Below, in pieces: positions 15,001 to 24,947 of a stretch of 64,000 nt of DNA. The stretch is taken from positions 30,827,543 through 30,891,542 of the forward strand of contig OY997657.1 in assembly GCA_963921795.1 (NCBI GenBank), in the 5' to 3' direction. The notes beneath the pieces are model-generated. The model ran no database searches. It worked only from the letters and a program-made list of their open reading frames with translations, and had not been told where the DNA came from. The stretch's first letter is position 1. Every line of letters starts with the position of its first letter. The DNA is from Nannobrachium achirus (Eukaryota > Chordata > Actinopteri > Myctophiformes > Myctophidae). A program made the translations under genes and the position numbers.

Positions 15001-18000
15001 CCTAAGGAGAAGGTCAAACCAGTGACTCCAGTTAAAGGTTTGTTTCTGCAGGATGTTATTGATTCTTACAGATGTTTTGTTTCTCTGTTATTTTTAATCA
15101 AGCTTTTTCTTTTTCAGTACTTCACTGCATGAGTTACAATGTTTGATATAATATTCTTTTAGCGCCTGTGATTTCCAAGGAAAAGCCTAAAGCAGCTGTT
15201 GAGAAGCAGAAAGGTATATGAAACGTGTGATATTTATGCTAATTTGTAAAGTTGTACAAATGTGATAGTGACTGTCAACATGCCCGATGTAGTAACTAAC
15301 CTGTTTTCTAACAAGTGGCTTGTGCTAATCCAACTGCAAAGTTGGTACTACCACACTAATACCTACACATTGAATGTAAAGATTTAGTATATCTGTAAAG
15401 CTTAAAATTTTAGCAAAACACATTCATTGTTTCCAACCTTCCTGCAAAATGTTGATTTTGTAAAATATTGGTGAACTATATTAATGCCTTCTTGTTAACT
15501 GATCAAAATGAACAGGCTTACTGTTGCATTAACTGAACTCAGCATTTGTTGATTTTATTACTTTAGAGCCTGAGGTTCCTAAGGACAAGCCCAAACCTGT
15601 GACTCCAGCAAAAGGTTTGCTTCTGGAAGATGTTGCTTTTTCTATTTTTGTCTGTTTTTCCTTTCATTGTTAATCAGGTGTTTTCTTTTTTCTACCCGTA
15701 ACGGTAATATTTGATATGATTACTTCACTGTACTGTATGCATCCGAGATTACACAATCATTCATCTATTTTTCTAGTACCTGTGGTTTCCAAGGAAAAGC
15801 CTAAAGCAGCTGTTGAAAAGAAGAAAGGTATATGGCACTATATATAATTGTGTATATTCATAGTTTCATTCTTAAGCAGACGTTAATATAATTTCATGTT
15901 TGCTCCAGAACCTGAAGTCACAAAAGAGAAGCTCAAGGCAACTCCAGCTAAGAAAGGTAATTAATCAATTCAGCTTCAAGAATTCACTGTCAGGCTATGA
16001 TTTATAATGTGCAATAATAACCTGAAATTCAATGATCTAGTGGCACCAGTGGTGAAGTCAAAACCAACCCCAGTGATAAAAGGTACAGGAAACTTTATCC
16101 AGTAACTTTTATGTAATGTCTTTTGCTGAAACATCAAGTGCACAAGAGATACATTGTTATCTATTTTTGTAGAGGCTGAAGTCCCACCGAAAAATGCTAG
16201 TCTAACAAAGGAGAGGGTTAAAGTTGTGCCACTGAAAAAAGGTATGTACTGTAGCTCTTGTGTGATAATGACACCAAATTCACAGTGTTAACAACATGCA
16301 CAGTGCACACCAATGTAGAATTCCAGTTATGGTTTCTGTCATATAAGCATGATATACCATTTATAGTAAACCAGATCAGGCTTGTTGCTGCAAATTAACT
16401 GACCATTTGTTGATTTTATGTCTTTAGAGCCTGAGGTTCCTAAGGAGAAGGTCAAACCAGTGACTCCAGCAAAAGGTTTGTTTTTCGGTAGCCAAACCAA
16501 TGTTTTTATTTTTCCTTGTTAATCGGTTGTATTTCTGACATCGTTACTTCACTGTATGCAATCAGGTTTACACACTCATTAATATAATATTCTAGCACCT
16601 GTGGTTTCCAAGAAAAAGCCTAAAGCAGCTGTTGAAACAAAGGGTAAAGTATATGACACGTGTGATATTTAGATATTTATAAGTAGCTAGTTATGATATG
16701 CTAAAAGCCTAAATCCTACCTATTGTATATTTCATATTCTGTATGTCATCTATGTTACATACTGTATATGCTACACTGTGACGGCAACAAAACCGTGTCT
16801 CAAAAATATATATTTTTTGGCAGGTTTCAGTTATTTACTTATCTTAATACAATTATATATTGCAATTCAATAATTATATATTGCATTCAATGTGCAATAC
16901 CTGCACATGAATGCAAGGAGTGATGTCTGATGCTTGATGCTTGAAAAACTCCAGATATCCTAGACCTAGATTATAAAATGTTGAAGATATACAATAGATG
17001 CCTTTCATGTTATCTAATCTGCAATTAACTGATGATTTGTTGATTTTATGTCTTCAGAGCCTGAGCTTCTTAAGGAGAATATCAAACCAGTGACTCCAAC
17101 AAAAGGTTTGTTTCTGTAGGATGTTACTGATTCCTACAAATGTTTCCCTTGTATTTTTAATCAAGCATTTCTTTTAACGTTTAACTTTATGTATCGGAGT
17201 TAAACAATCATTCATGTAATACTGTAGCACCTGTGGTTTCCAAGAAAAAGCCTAAAGCAACTGTTGAAAAGAAAAAAGGTATATGATATAAGTGTGATAT
17301 TGCTCATTTGCAATATTGTATAAATGCACTACATGACAGTGACACAAACAGTCATAACTTGTAGCTTAACTAGAGATAAAGCAATGCATCTCAGTAATCA
17401 GTAGAATCATCAGCTTATTTTTATTTGTGAAATTGTGAGTATGTAATATTTGATATTTTTCATTCATCATTTAGAGCCAGAAGCTCCAAAAGAGGCCAAG
17501 CCATCTGCAGAAAAGAAAGGTAAATGTCTTCTGCTGTTTTTCATAAAGATAAACGTTCAAGGCCTGTTTGGTAAATGTAAAATAATTGGCTTCATACATC
17601 CATAATGTATTTGTACAGAAGCTGAAAAGCCAAAAACGAAGCCAAAAAGTAAAGCACCAGAAAGAAAAAGGATGAAAGGTACAAAGTAATGAAATACTGC
17701 ACATCCATTATTCAGTATTCTGCTTCTTATTTTACTTTAATGACAGATCAATGATGCAAATAATAATAGAAAATTATCTCAATCTAGCTGATGAACAGAA
17801 TACTAATATGTGCAGATCTAATCTGAACAATTTCTTGCACAGACCCCTATAAAGACTTGCCCAAACCAGTGACTCTGAGAGGTACAGATGTGTTTGGCCA
17901 CTGTGAAAGAGCTAGATTTTCCAATGCCGATTAACTGGTTTTGGCTCCCTATGCTTTTTGACCTGCAAGCTGCTTTAAGCTCAGAATATATAATCATTGT

Positions 18001-19509
18001 CACTCTTGACTCTTGGCAAATTGCGCATTGCTTATTTGAAAGCATATCATTGCTATCATGGTGTGTGTGTGAGCTGTGGATATCTGTGCGGAAAAATCCA
18101 TTCCCAAAGGCGAGCTATTAACAGGTGGTTCGGCGCTGTCTTTAACAGCAATTGAAAACCATCCTTATGCCATTTTTATACTACCATGATTGCAATGTAT
18201 ATTAGATTGGTGGTTAAAACACTAACTGTGGCTTCTTCATCTAAGGTCGTTTGTGCTCCTGGGCCATGTTTGACCACTTTTTGTCTTTCAGAACTAGAGC
18301 CTCTAAAAGAGATGGCCAAACCTGCCACAGTGAAGAAAGGTAAAGTACCAATCAGTTTATAGAACATTTAATCAACACATGTTTTTTTTCATGTGTTCAA
18401 TATGTGTTGGAGGGAATGTTCACTAATTAATAATAGATTAAATATTAAGTTATTAACTAAACCTGTAAGCAATATTATACCTGTATAAGGTAGTGATCTC
18501 CATGAACACCTTACATGCCTGTTTAAGCCGCAGATTGAAAGAAGTGTTAAGGGTCTTTAATTGCTGCTGATATTCATCAACATTTTAGCACTATAACAGA
18601 CTCTGCAATAGACTCTTCCTCCCAAAATGCATCCCTTTTTAAAAGACTAGGCGCTTGGCACCTTTGAAGAACACTATCACAGTTCAATCAATCTCTGTCA
18701 TAAATCCGAACATAATTATCATGTTGTCTTGTCAGATTTTATACCTGCTAAATGTGTCTCAGCATGCAACTACTAATACCTGAGGCACGTGTTTTGCATA
18801 ATGTAAAAACGATTAGCCCTAAGTCAAATCCAATGTTCATTCATTCATCATGTAATTGGTAAGAAAAAGAAAAAAGGAAAACAGACTTGTGCAAGACACA
18901 AAACAGATTTACTAACCCTGCTTCAGCAAAGAAAAGCACAGTTTGCATTCAGATTTGTAGTGAGAAATGGTATAATACTGTTTGGCAATTTGTTTTGAAA
19001 ATATCTCAGAGAAGAGAAACAAGCACCTGAGAAAAGCTACATTGAATTAATTAGTAATATTGGCTTTGTGCACATTGATTTGATAAAATGCTCTAGAGGC
19101 CTAGACCAACATACTGTAATTTAAATCCTTGTGTTGTTGTTTTTTGCTTTTTACAGAAAAAGCTGTTGCAAAGAAAACAACTAAAGAAGAGAAACCAGAA
19201 GGTAAGAAGTAATTAACCTTTCTTTTAAAAATATAATTTCCTTCTCTCAATATCTATATTTCTGTTAATCTTTCTTTCTTTTAACAACAGTACCTCCACC
19301 AGACCCCTATGTCATGGAAGGTACGTTCCTTTTGATTGTTGATTTTCTTTCTCATTACCTGCACACCAATGCCTGACAAGGAAAATATGTCTATATAATG
19401 TCTATAACCAATGGCTCTTTCCACAGATGACATGCCCTATTTCCAGTGCTTCTTCGTGGACGAGGATGATGGCCAGTTTCCCTTCTACTCTTTCACACCA
19501 CTACAGTGA
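1..19509 (+). CDS. trdn: Triadin gene, 5'-partial, about 40 coding exons in window
   Basis: Triadin anchors calsequestrin to the ryanodine receptor on the lumenal side of junctional sarcoplasmic reticulum. Exons I place by AG/GT sites and frame: <2-1016, 3679-3777, 4616-6640, 7278-7358, 7456-7539, 7830-7916, 8081-8167, 8368-8457, 8572-8652, 8864-10264, 10809-10895, 11052-11138, 11477-11563, 11680-11760, 12328-12387, 12475-12540, 12625-12672, 13087-13128, 13242-13289, 13380-13421, 13543-13611, 14038-14085, 14990-15037, 15163-15213, 15567-15614, 15777-15827, 15909-15956, 16041-16082, 16173-16241, 16428-16475, 16596-16643, 17058-17105, 17228-17278, 17475-17519, 17619-17678, 17843-17881, 18292-18339, 19157-19201, 19291-19320, 19427-19509. 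Every internal exon is a multiple of three and phase 1-1, so the frame stays open through about 2240 codons. Human triadin is about 730 aa, so this one is greatly expanded. The transmembrane N-terminus is outside the window. Lys/Glu-rich lumenal composition and the C-terminal MPYFQC motif support triadin over junctin/ASPH. Confidence 0.88.
2..1016 (+). CDS. trdn: trdn acidic exon (5' end outside window)
   Basis: Open in frame from base 2 to a GTACCG donor after 1016, giving at least 338 codons. The first 230 or so residues are almost pure Glu/Asp/Lys. The tail is more complex: a run of five Asp, then Asn-rich and Arg-rich stretches (residues about 270-310 of the exon). No methionine is needed as a start because the exon is open to the window edge; the first ATG at 38 is probably internal. 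I infer a lumenal acidic segment that could bind Ca2+ or basic partners, but no named domain is visible. Its place in trdn rests on strand, composition and phase-1 compatibility with the next exon at 3679. Confidence 0.7.
1184..2483. mobile_element. Non-autonomous DNA transposon, 1.3 kb, in trdn intron
   Basis: Terminal inverted repeats CCGTAAATCACCAATTA at 1184 and its complement ending at 2483, with TA on both outer sides. Near each end there is also a directly repeated GC-rich segment containing GCAAAATGGGGTC (about 1220 and about 2403). No transposase frame is visible. The interior holds two copies of a short GAGCTTGTAGATTTGC sequence also found elsewhere in the window. The superfamily is not recognised. 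Confidence 0.7.
4616..6640 (+). CDS. trdn: trdn giant KEKE exon A (675 codons)
   Basis: A single exon of 2025 bp between TTTAG and GTTTCC sites, open throughout. It encodes a degenerate repeat of about 12-13 residues with consensus near KEEKEPxKPxKEE, iterated roughly 50 times. KEKE-type stretches in triadin are the known binding surface for calsequestrin and the ryanodine receptor loop, so this exon probably lengthens or multiplies that surface. The repeat DNA is AAAGAAGAGAAAG-rich and likely evolves by slippage and unequal exchange. Opposite-strand open frames (Ser/Phe/Gly-rich) are complement shadows. The donor is a little weak, but reading on would stop at 6660, so splicing to 7278 is preferred. 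Confidence 0.82.
7278..7539 (+). CDS. trdn: trdn micro-exons 4 and 5
   Basis: Exons 7278-7358 (81 bp) and 7456-7539 (84 bp), both starting with the codons for Glu-Glu-Pro-Lys-Lys after the shared G. The second exon has a tandem acceptor, TTTAGCAG, so splicing three bases earlier would add one alanine. Both carry Lys/Glu-rich sequence and phase 1-1 borders, matching their neighbours. Confidence 0.72.
7816..8660 (+). repeat. trdn: trdn four-exon cassette, copy 1
   Basis: Exons 7830-7916, 8081-8167, 8368-8457 and 8572-8652 encode, in order, AEEEPKKMVKKDEAK, DDVPKKPDTVVKVE, VEAKKKHVEEEVKK and EPPKEVKAVKKEA-type segments. The same four exons recur at 10809-11760 in the same order, with recognisable intron sequence, for example the stretch reading 'ctatcactgggtttt' at about 7630 and again at about 10602. 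This is a segmental duplication that carried introns along. Confidence 0.85.
8864..10264 (+). CDS. trdn: trdn giant KEKE exon B (467 codons)
   Basis: A 1401-bp exon between TGTAG and GTATTT sites, open throughout. The repeat unit is close to KEEKEPxKPSKE, with more Ser and Val than the first giant exon (recurrent KPSKE and KPSKV). It lies between the two copies of the duplicated four-exon cassette, so it may have arisen from, or been flanked by, the same duplication. Role as for the first KEKE exon: inferred calsequestrin/ryanodine-receptor interaction surface. Opposite-strand frames are shadows. Confidence 0.8.
10795..11770 (+). repeat. trdn: trdn four-exon cassette, copy 2
   Basis: Exons 10809-10895, 11052-11138, 11477-11563 and 11680-11760 repeat the exons at 7830-8652 with few replacements (for example DDVPKKP becomes VDAPKKP, and KKTHLNITKT becomes KKMHLNVTKT). 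Frames and phases are intact in both copies. Upstream intron homology extends to about 10590. Confidence 0.85.
11880..12095. repeat. Tandem duplication and (ACAG)n in trdn intron
   Basis: Two diverged copies of an about 90-bp unit containing GGGAATTCCCAGAT and GATCTTGGCCATA, followed by a GACAGACAG tract. The unit shares the 'catatatgg' and '-aggcgtgac' motifs with segments at 52.6 kb. Confidence 0.55.
12328..13128 (+). CDS. trdn: trdn micro-exons 15-18 (Ala/Pro/Lys type)
   Basis: Exons 12328-12387, 12475-12540, 12625-12672 and 13087-13128 encode short units of the pattern xPKEKAKPxPxKKG, close to the repeated lumenal units of mammalian triadin. Each ends with an AAAG|GT donor in which the shared G begins a glycine, glutamate, valine or alanine codon. 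All are phase 1-1. Confidence 0.72.
13242..15213 (+). CDS. trdn: trdn micro-exon block I (exons 19-24)
   Basis: Exons 13242-13289 (EPEVTKEKLKPTPAKK), 13380-13421 (VVPVVKTKPTPVIK), 13543-13611 (EAEVSPKNASLTRERVK), 14038-14085, 14990-15037 (EPEVPKEKVKPVTPVK) and 15163-15213 (APVISKEKPKAAVEKQK). Most of this series is repeated at 15567-17278. The intron between 14086 and 14989 holds a repeat element. Confidence 0.75.
14150..14610 (+). mobile_element. Helentron/HINE-like candidate in trdn intron
   Basis: Starts near ACCAGTAAGACTCC (about 14170). It carries an about 115-bp unit twice (shared TGGCGCTA-ATGGGACAGAT and GATTTTAGGGCAAA), then a GGAA/GACAGACA tract (14498-14535), and ends in a hairpin GCGACC-TAT-GGTCGC at about 14587-14601. 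The order 'subterminal motif, tandem units, microsatellite, 3' hairpin' resembles non-autonomous Helentrons. The assignment is inference. Confidence 0.4.
15567..17278 (+). CDS. trdn: trdn micro-exon block II (exons 25-33), repeat of block I
   Basis: The series EPEVPKxK / VPVVSKEKPK / EPEVTKEKLK / VAPVVKSKPT / EAEVPPKNASL / EPEVPKEKVK / APVVSKKKPK / EPELLKENIK / APVVSKKKPK lies at 15567-15614, 15777-15827, 15909-15956, 16041-16082, 16173-16241, 16428-16475, 16596-16643, 17058-17105 and 17228-17278. Exons 27-31 mirror exons 19-24 (minus exon 22), and the two-exon unit (EPEV + APVV) appears four times in all. Introns around equivalent exons also match, for example a 'gttgattttatg' stretch before three EPE-type exons. 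Confidence 0.78.
17475..19201 (+). CDS. trdn: trdn micro-exons 34-38
   Basis: Exons 17475-17519, 17619-17678, 17843-17881, 18292-18339 and 19157-19201. They encode EPEAPKEAKPSAEKK, a basic segment KTKPKSKAPERKR, DPYKDLPKPVTLR, ELEPLKEMAKPATVKK and EKAVAKKTTKEEKPE. All keep phase 1-1. The 817-bp intron before 19157 contains no further exon I can support. Confidence 0.68.
19291..19509 (+). CDS. trdn: trdn C-terminal exons
   Basis: Exon 19291-19320 (VPPPDPYVME) and the last coding exon 19427-19509, reading DMPYFQCFFVDEDDG, then QFPFYSFTPLQ and TGA at 19507. The PYFQC and FPF-TP motifs match my recollection of the conserved C-terminus of long cardiac/skeletal triadin, and are the strongest single evidence for the gene identity. 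The cysteine is the one that could form an intermolecular disulfide. Confidence 0.85.
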
Positions 19510-21090
19510 GGCCACACAAGAACACAGTCTGGAGGAACTATGGGACAAGTTGGGACGAAACCTTCGTGTCGAGTCTGATTATTACTGTCAACAAGGCCTA
19601 GTCATGACGTCTACTGCTGAAGTACAGCCTGCTGTCCCACAGTAGTCCCAGATGACGGAGTATGACAGGTGACCTTGGTTGGCAGTCATGTTTTTTTTCC
19701 TTCCAACATTGGTTGAGCTCTCTTAGCTAAAACAGACAGCCAGTGTCATTCCTTTCCATTTTTACTTTTCTTTTTTTTTTTTTTTTTTCTTTTCTTTGCA
19801 TGCTATGCAGGCATATCAGTATTTGAACGGAACAATTTATATTTCATGTCTGTGTCTTCTTTTTTCTTCTTACACGTGCATATAATAATTCATTAATAAT
19901 TCATTCATCTTAATATATGAACTTAATTTCAGCCAACAAACAGGATAGCATCCATTATTTTGTACAATGTTTTAAATAGTTTAAATATAACAACTTCGCT
20001 TTAGACGGGATACAAATATTGACAGATTCAACACAAAGGTTTGATTTACTTGAAAGGTGGTTTAGAGTGGTACCTTTGTGTCTTTTTAGTTTTTTTACTT
20101 GAATCAGACTAGCTATGCTTGAACATACACTGCTTTCAATGGCCTTCAGTTAAAATTGAGCATTCATATTGATAACTGATAATTCCATTGTTACTAACGT
20201 TACTTTGTTAATTTCTACACATTGTTATAATTTCATTTTCTGTATTTGTCTGTATTTGTAAATACAGGGAATTAGAGCTGTAAAAAGTTGTTCCTCTTCT
20301 TACAGAACCTTTTCTATATTTTATTTTTTGTTGAAAGGAATGACCTAGCACTGTATGAGAGCTCCCAAACAACACAAGACCAGTACTAGCTGACTACCTC
20401 ACACTGTGTGAGAGATTCAGAGATGGTGTGTTGAAGTCTTATGAGTCTGTATCATTTCTTCAAGTGTACAGTACCAGCTCCTCATTTTGGTAACTTGGGT
20501 GCTAATTTTAAGCATTATGGTGTCTGATCTCTCAGAATGAGGTATGAGATCAACTTTATAATTTTTTTGTGGGTAACTTCAAGCATCTAATTAATTTTGT
20601 ATTGCAAAAGACAACTTGTTAAAATGGTTTCCTATAACCTGTGCCAATTGCTTTACTGAAATTATTTGAATTTGATGTAACCCATTTTGGTCATGTCATG
20701 TATGTGACATGGAGTCCTTTTTTTGCACTGTATTATGATTCTGTTATGAACAATGTTTTAGGAACTGGAACATATACATGCAAAGAATACATGAAATATT
20801 GTCAGTCAAAATGAATATTTGCTGTGGCTAACAGCTGTTCATTGATAGACCAAAGATGTTTTCGTCGAGGACATTAGCCATGGGCTATTTGTCTATGTGC
20901 ACAATGCAAAAACAAATCTGTCTGTATAAAAGAACAGAACAGCAGACCTGTAGATGCGCTGAAGACCTGAAGACTATCGTAGAATAAATAGAAATATTTT
21001 ATTGGGACATTTCAGTACACAGAATTTCACCAACCTGATGAAGGTCTGTGTATCAAAATGTTGTCCCCAATAAATATTTTTCAATTATAG
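19510..21090 (+). other. trdn: Probable trdn 3' UTR
   Basis: Non-coding A/T-rich sequence directly downstream of the trdn stop. Candidate poly(A) signals AATAAA lie at about 20983 and 21069. A poly-T run sits at about 19770-19788. The exact end cannot be set from sequence alone. Confidence 0.4.
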
Positions 21091-22880
21091 TGAAGAAGAC
21101 GGAATACCATTTGTAGACTACCTGACTACCTACTAATGACTACCTACTACTAATGAAGCAATTTGTTAGTGTTTCTATTCAAGGAATAGTCAAGGAAATA
21201 AATTTGTTTGACTATTAAATATATGTGTATAATACTTAATATCTATTTAGTAAAAAGTATAATATGTTTTAAATAGTACTATACAAAGACAAATAATGAT
21301 GGAACTTAATTGTGTATTTAAATACTAAAAAGATGGGAAAGTCGTTTCAGATGTGAATACTGCAGTAGTTCAGAGGTATGCGGACAGTGGTCAACTATTG
21401 TCAATGTTTATTTGACAAACTGAATATTGATGTCGAAGCACAATGAGTGTTGAAATCTCTGCATGTAATCATTATGTATAGCAGAAGAGGTGACAGAACA
21501 TAATCTGGGATATGCATACATATTTCTGTACCAGCTGTTGTTTACATATGGCTCTATACAATTTGTTCCTTATGCTGTGTAGAGGACAGTTATAACAGCT
21601 TGTGGCATTGTGGATTTATATAACAGACTCAGCATTAAAGCTGAGTCTGTTATATAAATAATCAATTTATGTTTTTAATAGATATATTGAGTGAAATGGG
21701 TGAACAACGCCTATATTTCTCAATAACCAACCTGTACAGTGCATTGATTTTGAAGTGAATCTGTGGCTACATTCAGAAAAAAGATAAACAAATGTAATTT
21801 CATTATCGACTACTGTATTTGGGTGGATAGTGATTGTTAACATGAATTTTCCAGTGTCCCATATCAAGTTATTTGAAAGTGGTGGTCCCAAAAATAAGTG
21901 CAATCGTAACACCTGTATTTAATTATTTGTCAAAACAAAACACATTTTGTGTCGTGTGGCTGAATTATGAGTTTGGTCATATTCACTGATTTAATTCTAA
22001 CTACAGAGTAACCTTAACGAGGAAAGCACATACAGTGAAAGCAATTTAGATCATTGTTATGGTCAAAGCTCTGTATGTCTGTCTGACCTCTGATATTGAC
22101 CTTGAAACTACTATGCATGACGTGTGTTTTTGTTTTCTGCCATCAAACGTTGTGATGTCGGGGATATATTTCGTTCTCCACCTGAAGCTCATCATTGAAA
22201 GTCTGAGCATGGCTATTGTCCAAGAAAATTATATTTCTGATATTAAGGTGCTACTGATGAATATAATAATTAAGTGTATAAATATCCATAGCATACACTT
22301 GGCATAGTAACTGTGTAAATAGTCAAATGGATGCCAATACATACAGCATAATTGCTGTAATTATCTTTTTTATTTATTTATCCCTGAACCAAAACCAATT
22401 AAATTGTTGTCCTCAACTGTCAAATCAAATCAAATTCCCACTATGTACCATACTCTCTTTTGAATAGTGTTTTCTTTTTGGTGTATGAATAGTGCTTTGA
22501 CATTAATAAACATGAATGCAAGTGATGCTTCTGTATTCTTCTTCGGGGTTATTATGTGTGTGTTAATCTATGAAATACACCAGAAAGAAAGTGTAGTACA
22601 GCTATGTTCTCAGCTGATGGCAATATTGAGTAACAATTATGCTCAGCCTGACATGCAACCCATTGTCAGAGCTTGTGTACTGCAAACTATTTCCAATATT
22701 TCAGATACTGGCACAGAACCATGCATAATTGGCTGGAGACTATATATTTATGGTATATTCTGATAGTACTCCCCCACACTTTTAACAATGAACTTCCAAA
22801 ACATTCCAAAGTATTTTACCCGATTTCCAATTTTGACCTCTTCAAGGTTAAGATACAAAAGAATTAGGCTACTAAAAAGC
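21091..22880. other. Intergenic, nothing recognised
   Basis: A/T-rich sequence with only short chance frames. An inverted repeat at about 21618-21658 (ACAGACTCAGC and its complement, then the TATATAAA arm) is the only structure seen. Confidence 0.4.
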
Positions 22881-24945
22881 ACCAAAACATTTCTGCAGCC
22901 TGAGATGGTGTAATGGTCTAAAGATCAGACTCTCAGTTTAGATGATCCATGTTCAAATCCCAGTTCTCCTACAGCTCATGTCTGTATTATTTGGACCTTT
23001 TCAAGGTTAAAGTACAAAATAATTAGGAGTCAAAAGCACCCGAAAATGCTAAGCCTTGTTGTGAGATATGGTGTAGTGGTTTAGAAATCAGACTCTCAGT
23101 TCAGGGGTTCCATGTTCAAATCCAAGTCCTCCTATATTGCTGTAGTACTTTGACCTTTACAAGGTTAAAAATACAAAATAATTACTCAAAAGCACTTGAA
23201 TCTTTTAGGTGGGAGACGGTGTAGTGGTCTAAAGATCAGACTCTCAGTGCGGAGGTTCTGTGTTCAAATCCCAGTCCTCCTTGTGGGTACTTTGACATTT
23301 TCAAGGCTAAAATACAAAAGTTGAAGTCTAAAGCACTAAGAGACATCTACTCAGAGTGACTGAGCCATGGTCTAGAGGTCTAATGAACAGCTTCTCAATA
23401 CAGAGATTCAAAGTTCAAACTCCAGTGCCAATGTGGTTCAATGCTGGAGTACTTTGACATTTTCAAGGCTAAAATACAAAGGAAACACCTGTTGAGGGCC
23501 CAAAGGTTCCTTGGCGCAGTGGCTGAGTGCTTGATTGGTTGTCCCTGCTGCAGGCAGGTTTCAGACAGGTTCAAGTCCCATGCCATCAAGGTACACGGAG
23601 GACCATCGGGAGGGGTGTCCCTCCCCCTGTTTCCTGAGAAGTAAAGGAAAGGTGTTATATGTGAAAGAACTCCATCCAACTGAAGTTTTAAATGCTCACC
23701 ATGCCTTTTTAGCACTGGAAGAATTTGGAAGAATTTGAGATTTAATTTTAGCCTTGAAAATGTCAAAATGTTCCAGCATTGAACCTTGGGGGAACTGGGA
23801 CTTGAACATGGGACCTCTGTACTTTGAGTCTGATCATTAGACCACCAGTCCATCATTCATTCACTCCTGGTGGGTGTCTCTTGGTGCTTATGGCTTTTTT
23901 TTTTGTATTTTAGCCTTGAAAAGTTCAAAGTATTTCAGCATTAAGCCATAGGGGTACTGGTATTTGAACTAGGAACCTCTGCACTTTTAGTTTGATAATT
24001 AGACCACCAGACCATCATTCAGTGACTCCTGGAGAATGTCTCTTAGTGGTTATGACTTCTTCTTTTGTATTTAACCTTGAAAAGGTCAAAGTATTATAGC
24101 TTTGAACCATGGGTAGACTGGTATTCGAACATGAAATCTCTGCGTTGAAAGTCTGTTCATTAGACCACTAGACCATCACTCAGGCACTCTGAGGAGAAGT
24201 CTCTTAGTGATTTTGACTTGTGTTCAAATCCCAGTCCTACAGAGAACCTTAACATTTTAAGGCTAAAACAAAGAAGTCAAAAACAACAAAGAGACATTTG
24301 CTCAGTGTTTCCATGTGCTTTTTAGTTGTTCTTTTGTATTTTAGCCTTGAAAATGTCAAAGTACTCCAGAATGGAACCTTAGGGGAGCTGGGGTTTGAAT
24401 ATGGAATCTCTGTGTTGAGAATTTGTTCATCAGACCTCTAGACCATGGCTCAGCCTCTTTAGGCAGACGTCTCTTAGTAATTTTGATTTCTTTTGTATGT
24501 TAGCCTTGAAAATATCAAAGCTCTCCAGCATTGAACCATAGGGCAACTGGTATTTGAACATGGAATCTTTGTACTAAGAGTCTACTCATTGGACTGTTAG
24601 ACCATCACTCAGGCACACAGAGCAGATGTCTCTTAGTGCTTTTGACTACTTCTTTTGTAGCCTTGAAAATAAATGTCAAGGTTCCCACGAGGAGGCCTGG
24701 GATTTGAACACTGAGAATGTCTTTGCGCAGAGTCTGATCTTCAAACCTCTAGAGTCTAGACCATGACACTGTCACTATCAACAGACACTTGATACTTTTG
24801 AAGTGTTCTTTAGTATGTTAGCCTTCAGTTACTGTAATAAAGGAGAATTACTCAAGCACGGAACTACAGAATGACCAGGATTTGAACATGGAACACCCAT
24901 GGGCAGAGCCTTGGCATTAGACCACTAAACCATCACTCAGTCATT
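22880..24945. repeat. Opposed tandem arrays of tRNA-Leu-like units
   Basis: Units of about 150-160 bp. Each contains an A-box-like GGTGTAGTGGTCTAAAG, an AGATCAGACTCTCAG middle and a B-box-like GTTCAAATCCC, which together align to tRNA-Leu (GGTCTAAGGCGCCAGACTCAAG...). Plus-strand B-boxes lie at about 22951, 23113, 23262, 23413 and 23569; minus-strand ones at about 23800, 23961, 24121, 24393, 24551, 24701 and 24880; an isolated plus-strand B-box piece is at about 24222. Linkers share a 'tttgacattttcaaggctaaaatacaaa' theme, in opposite orientation in the two halves. Acceptor and variable stems do not close well, so I read them as decayed units, not working tRNA genes. Confidence 0.7.
23505..23700 (+). 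mobile_element. tRNA-derived SINE-like unit
   Basis: Differs from the neighbouring array units: an A-box-like GCAGTGGCTGAGTGCTTG at about 23517, a B-box GGTTCAAGTCCC at 23568, then a non-tRNA body ending in 'tttcctgagaagtaaagg'. It sits at the switch point between the plus and minus arrays. Confidence 0.4.
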
Positions 24946-24947
24946 AA

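Noticed and set aside
1-19509. Junctin/ASPH instead of triadin
   Set aside because: No EF-hand or hydroxylase sequence; the PYFQC-type C-terminus and neighbouring fabp7 point to triadin.
22880-24945. Functional tRNA genes
   Set aside because: A- and B-box resemblance is good, but acceptor and arm pairings fail and the copies differ widely; no single unit folds convincingly.
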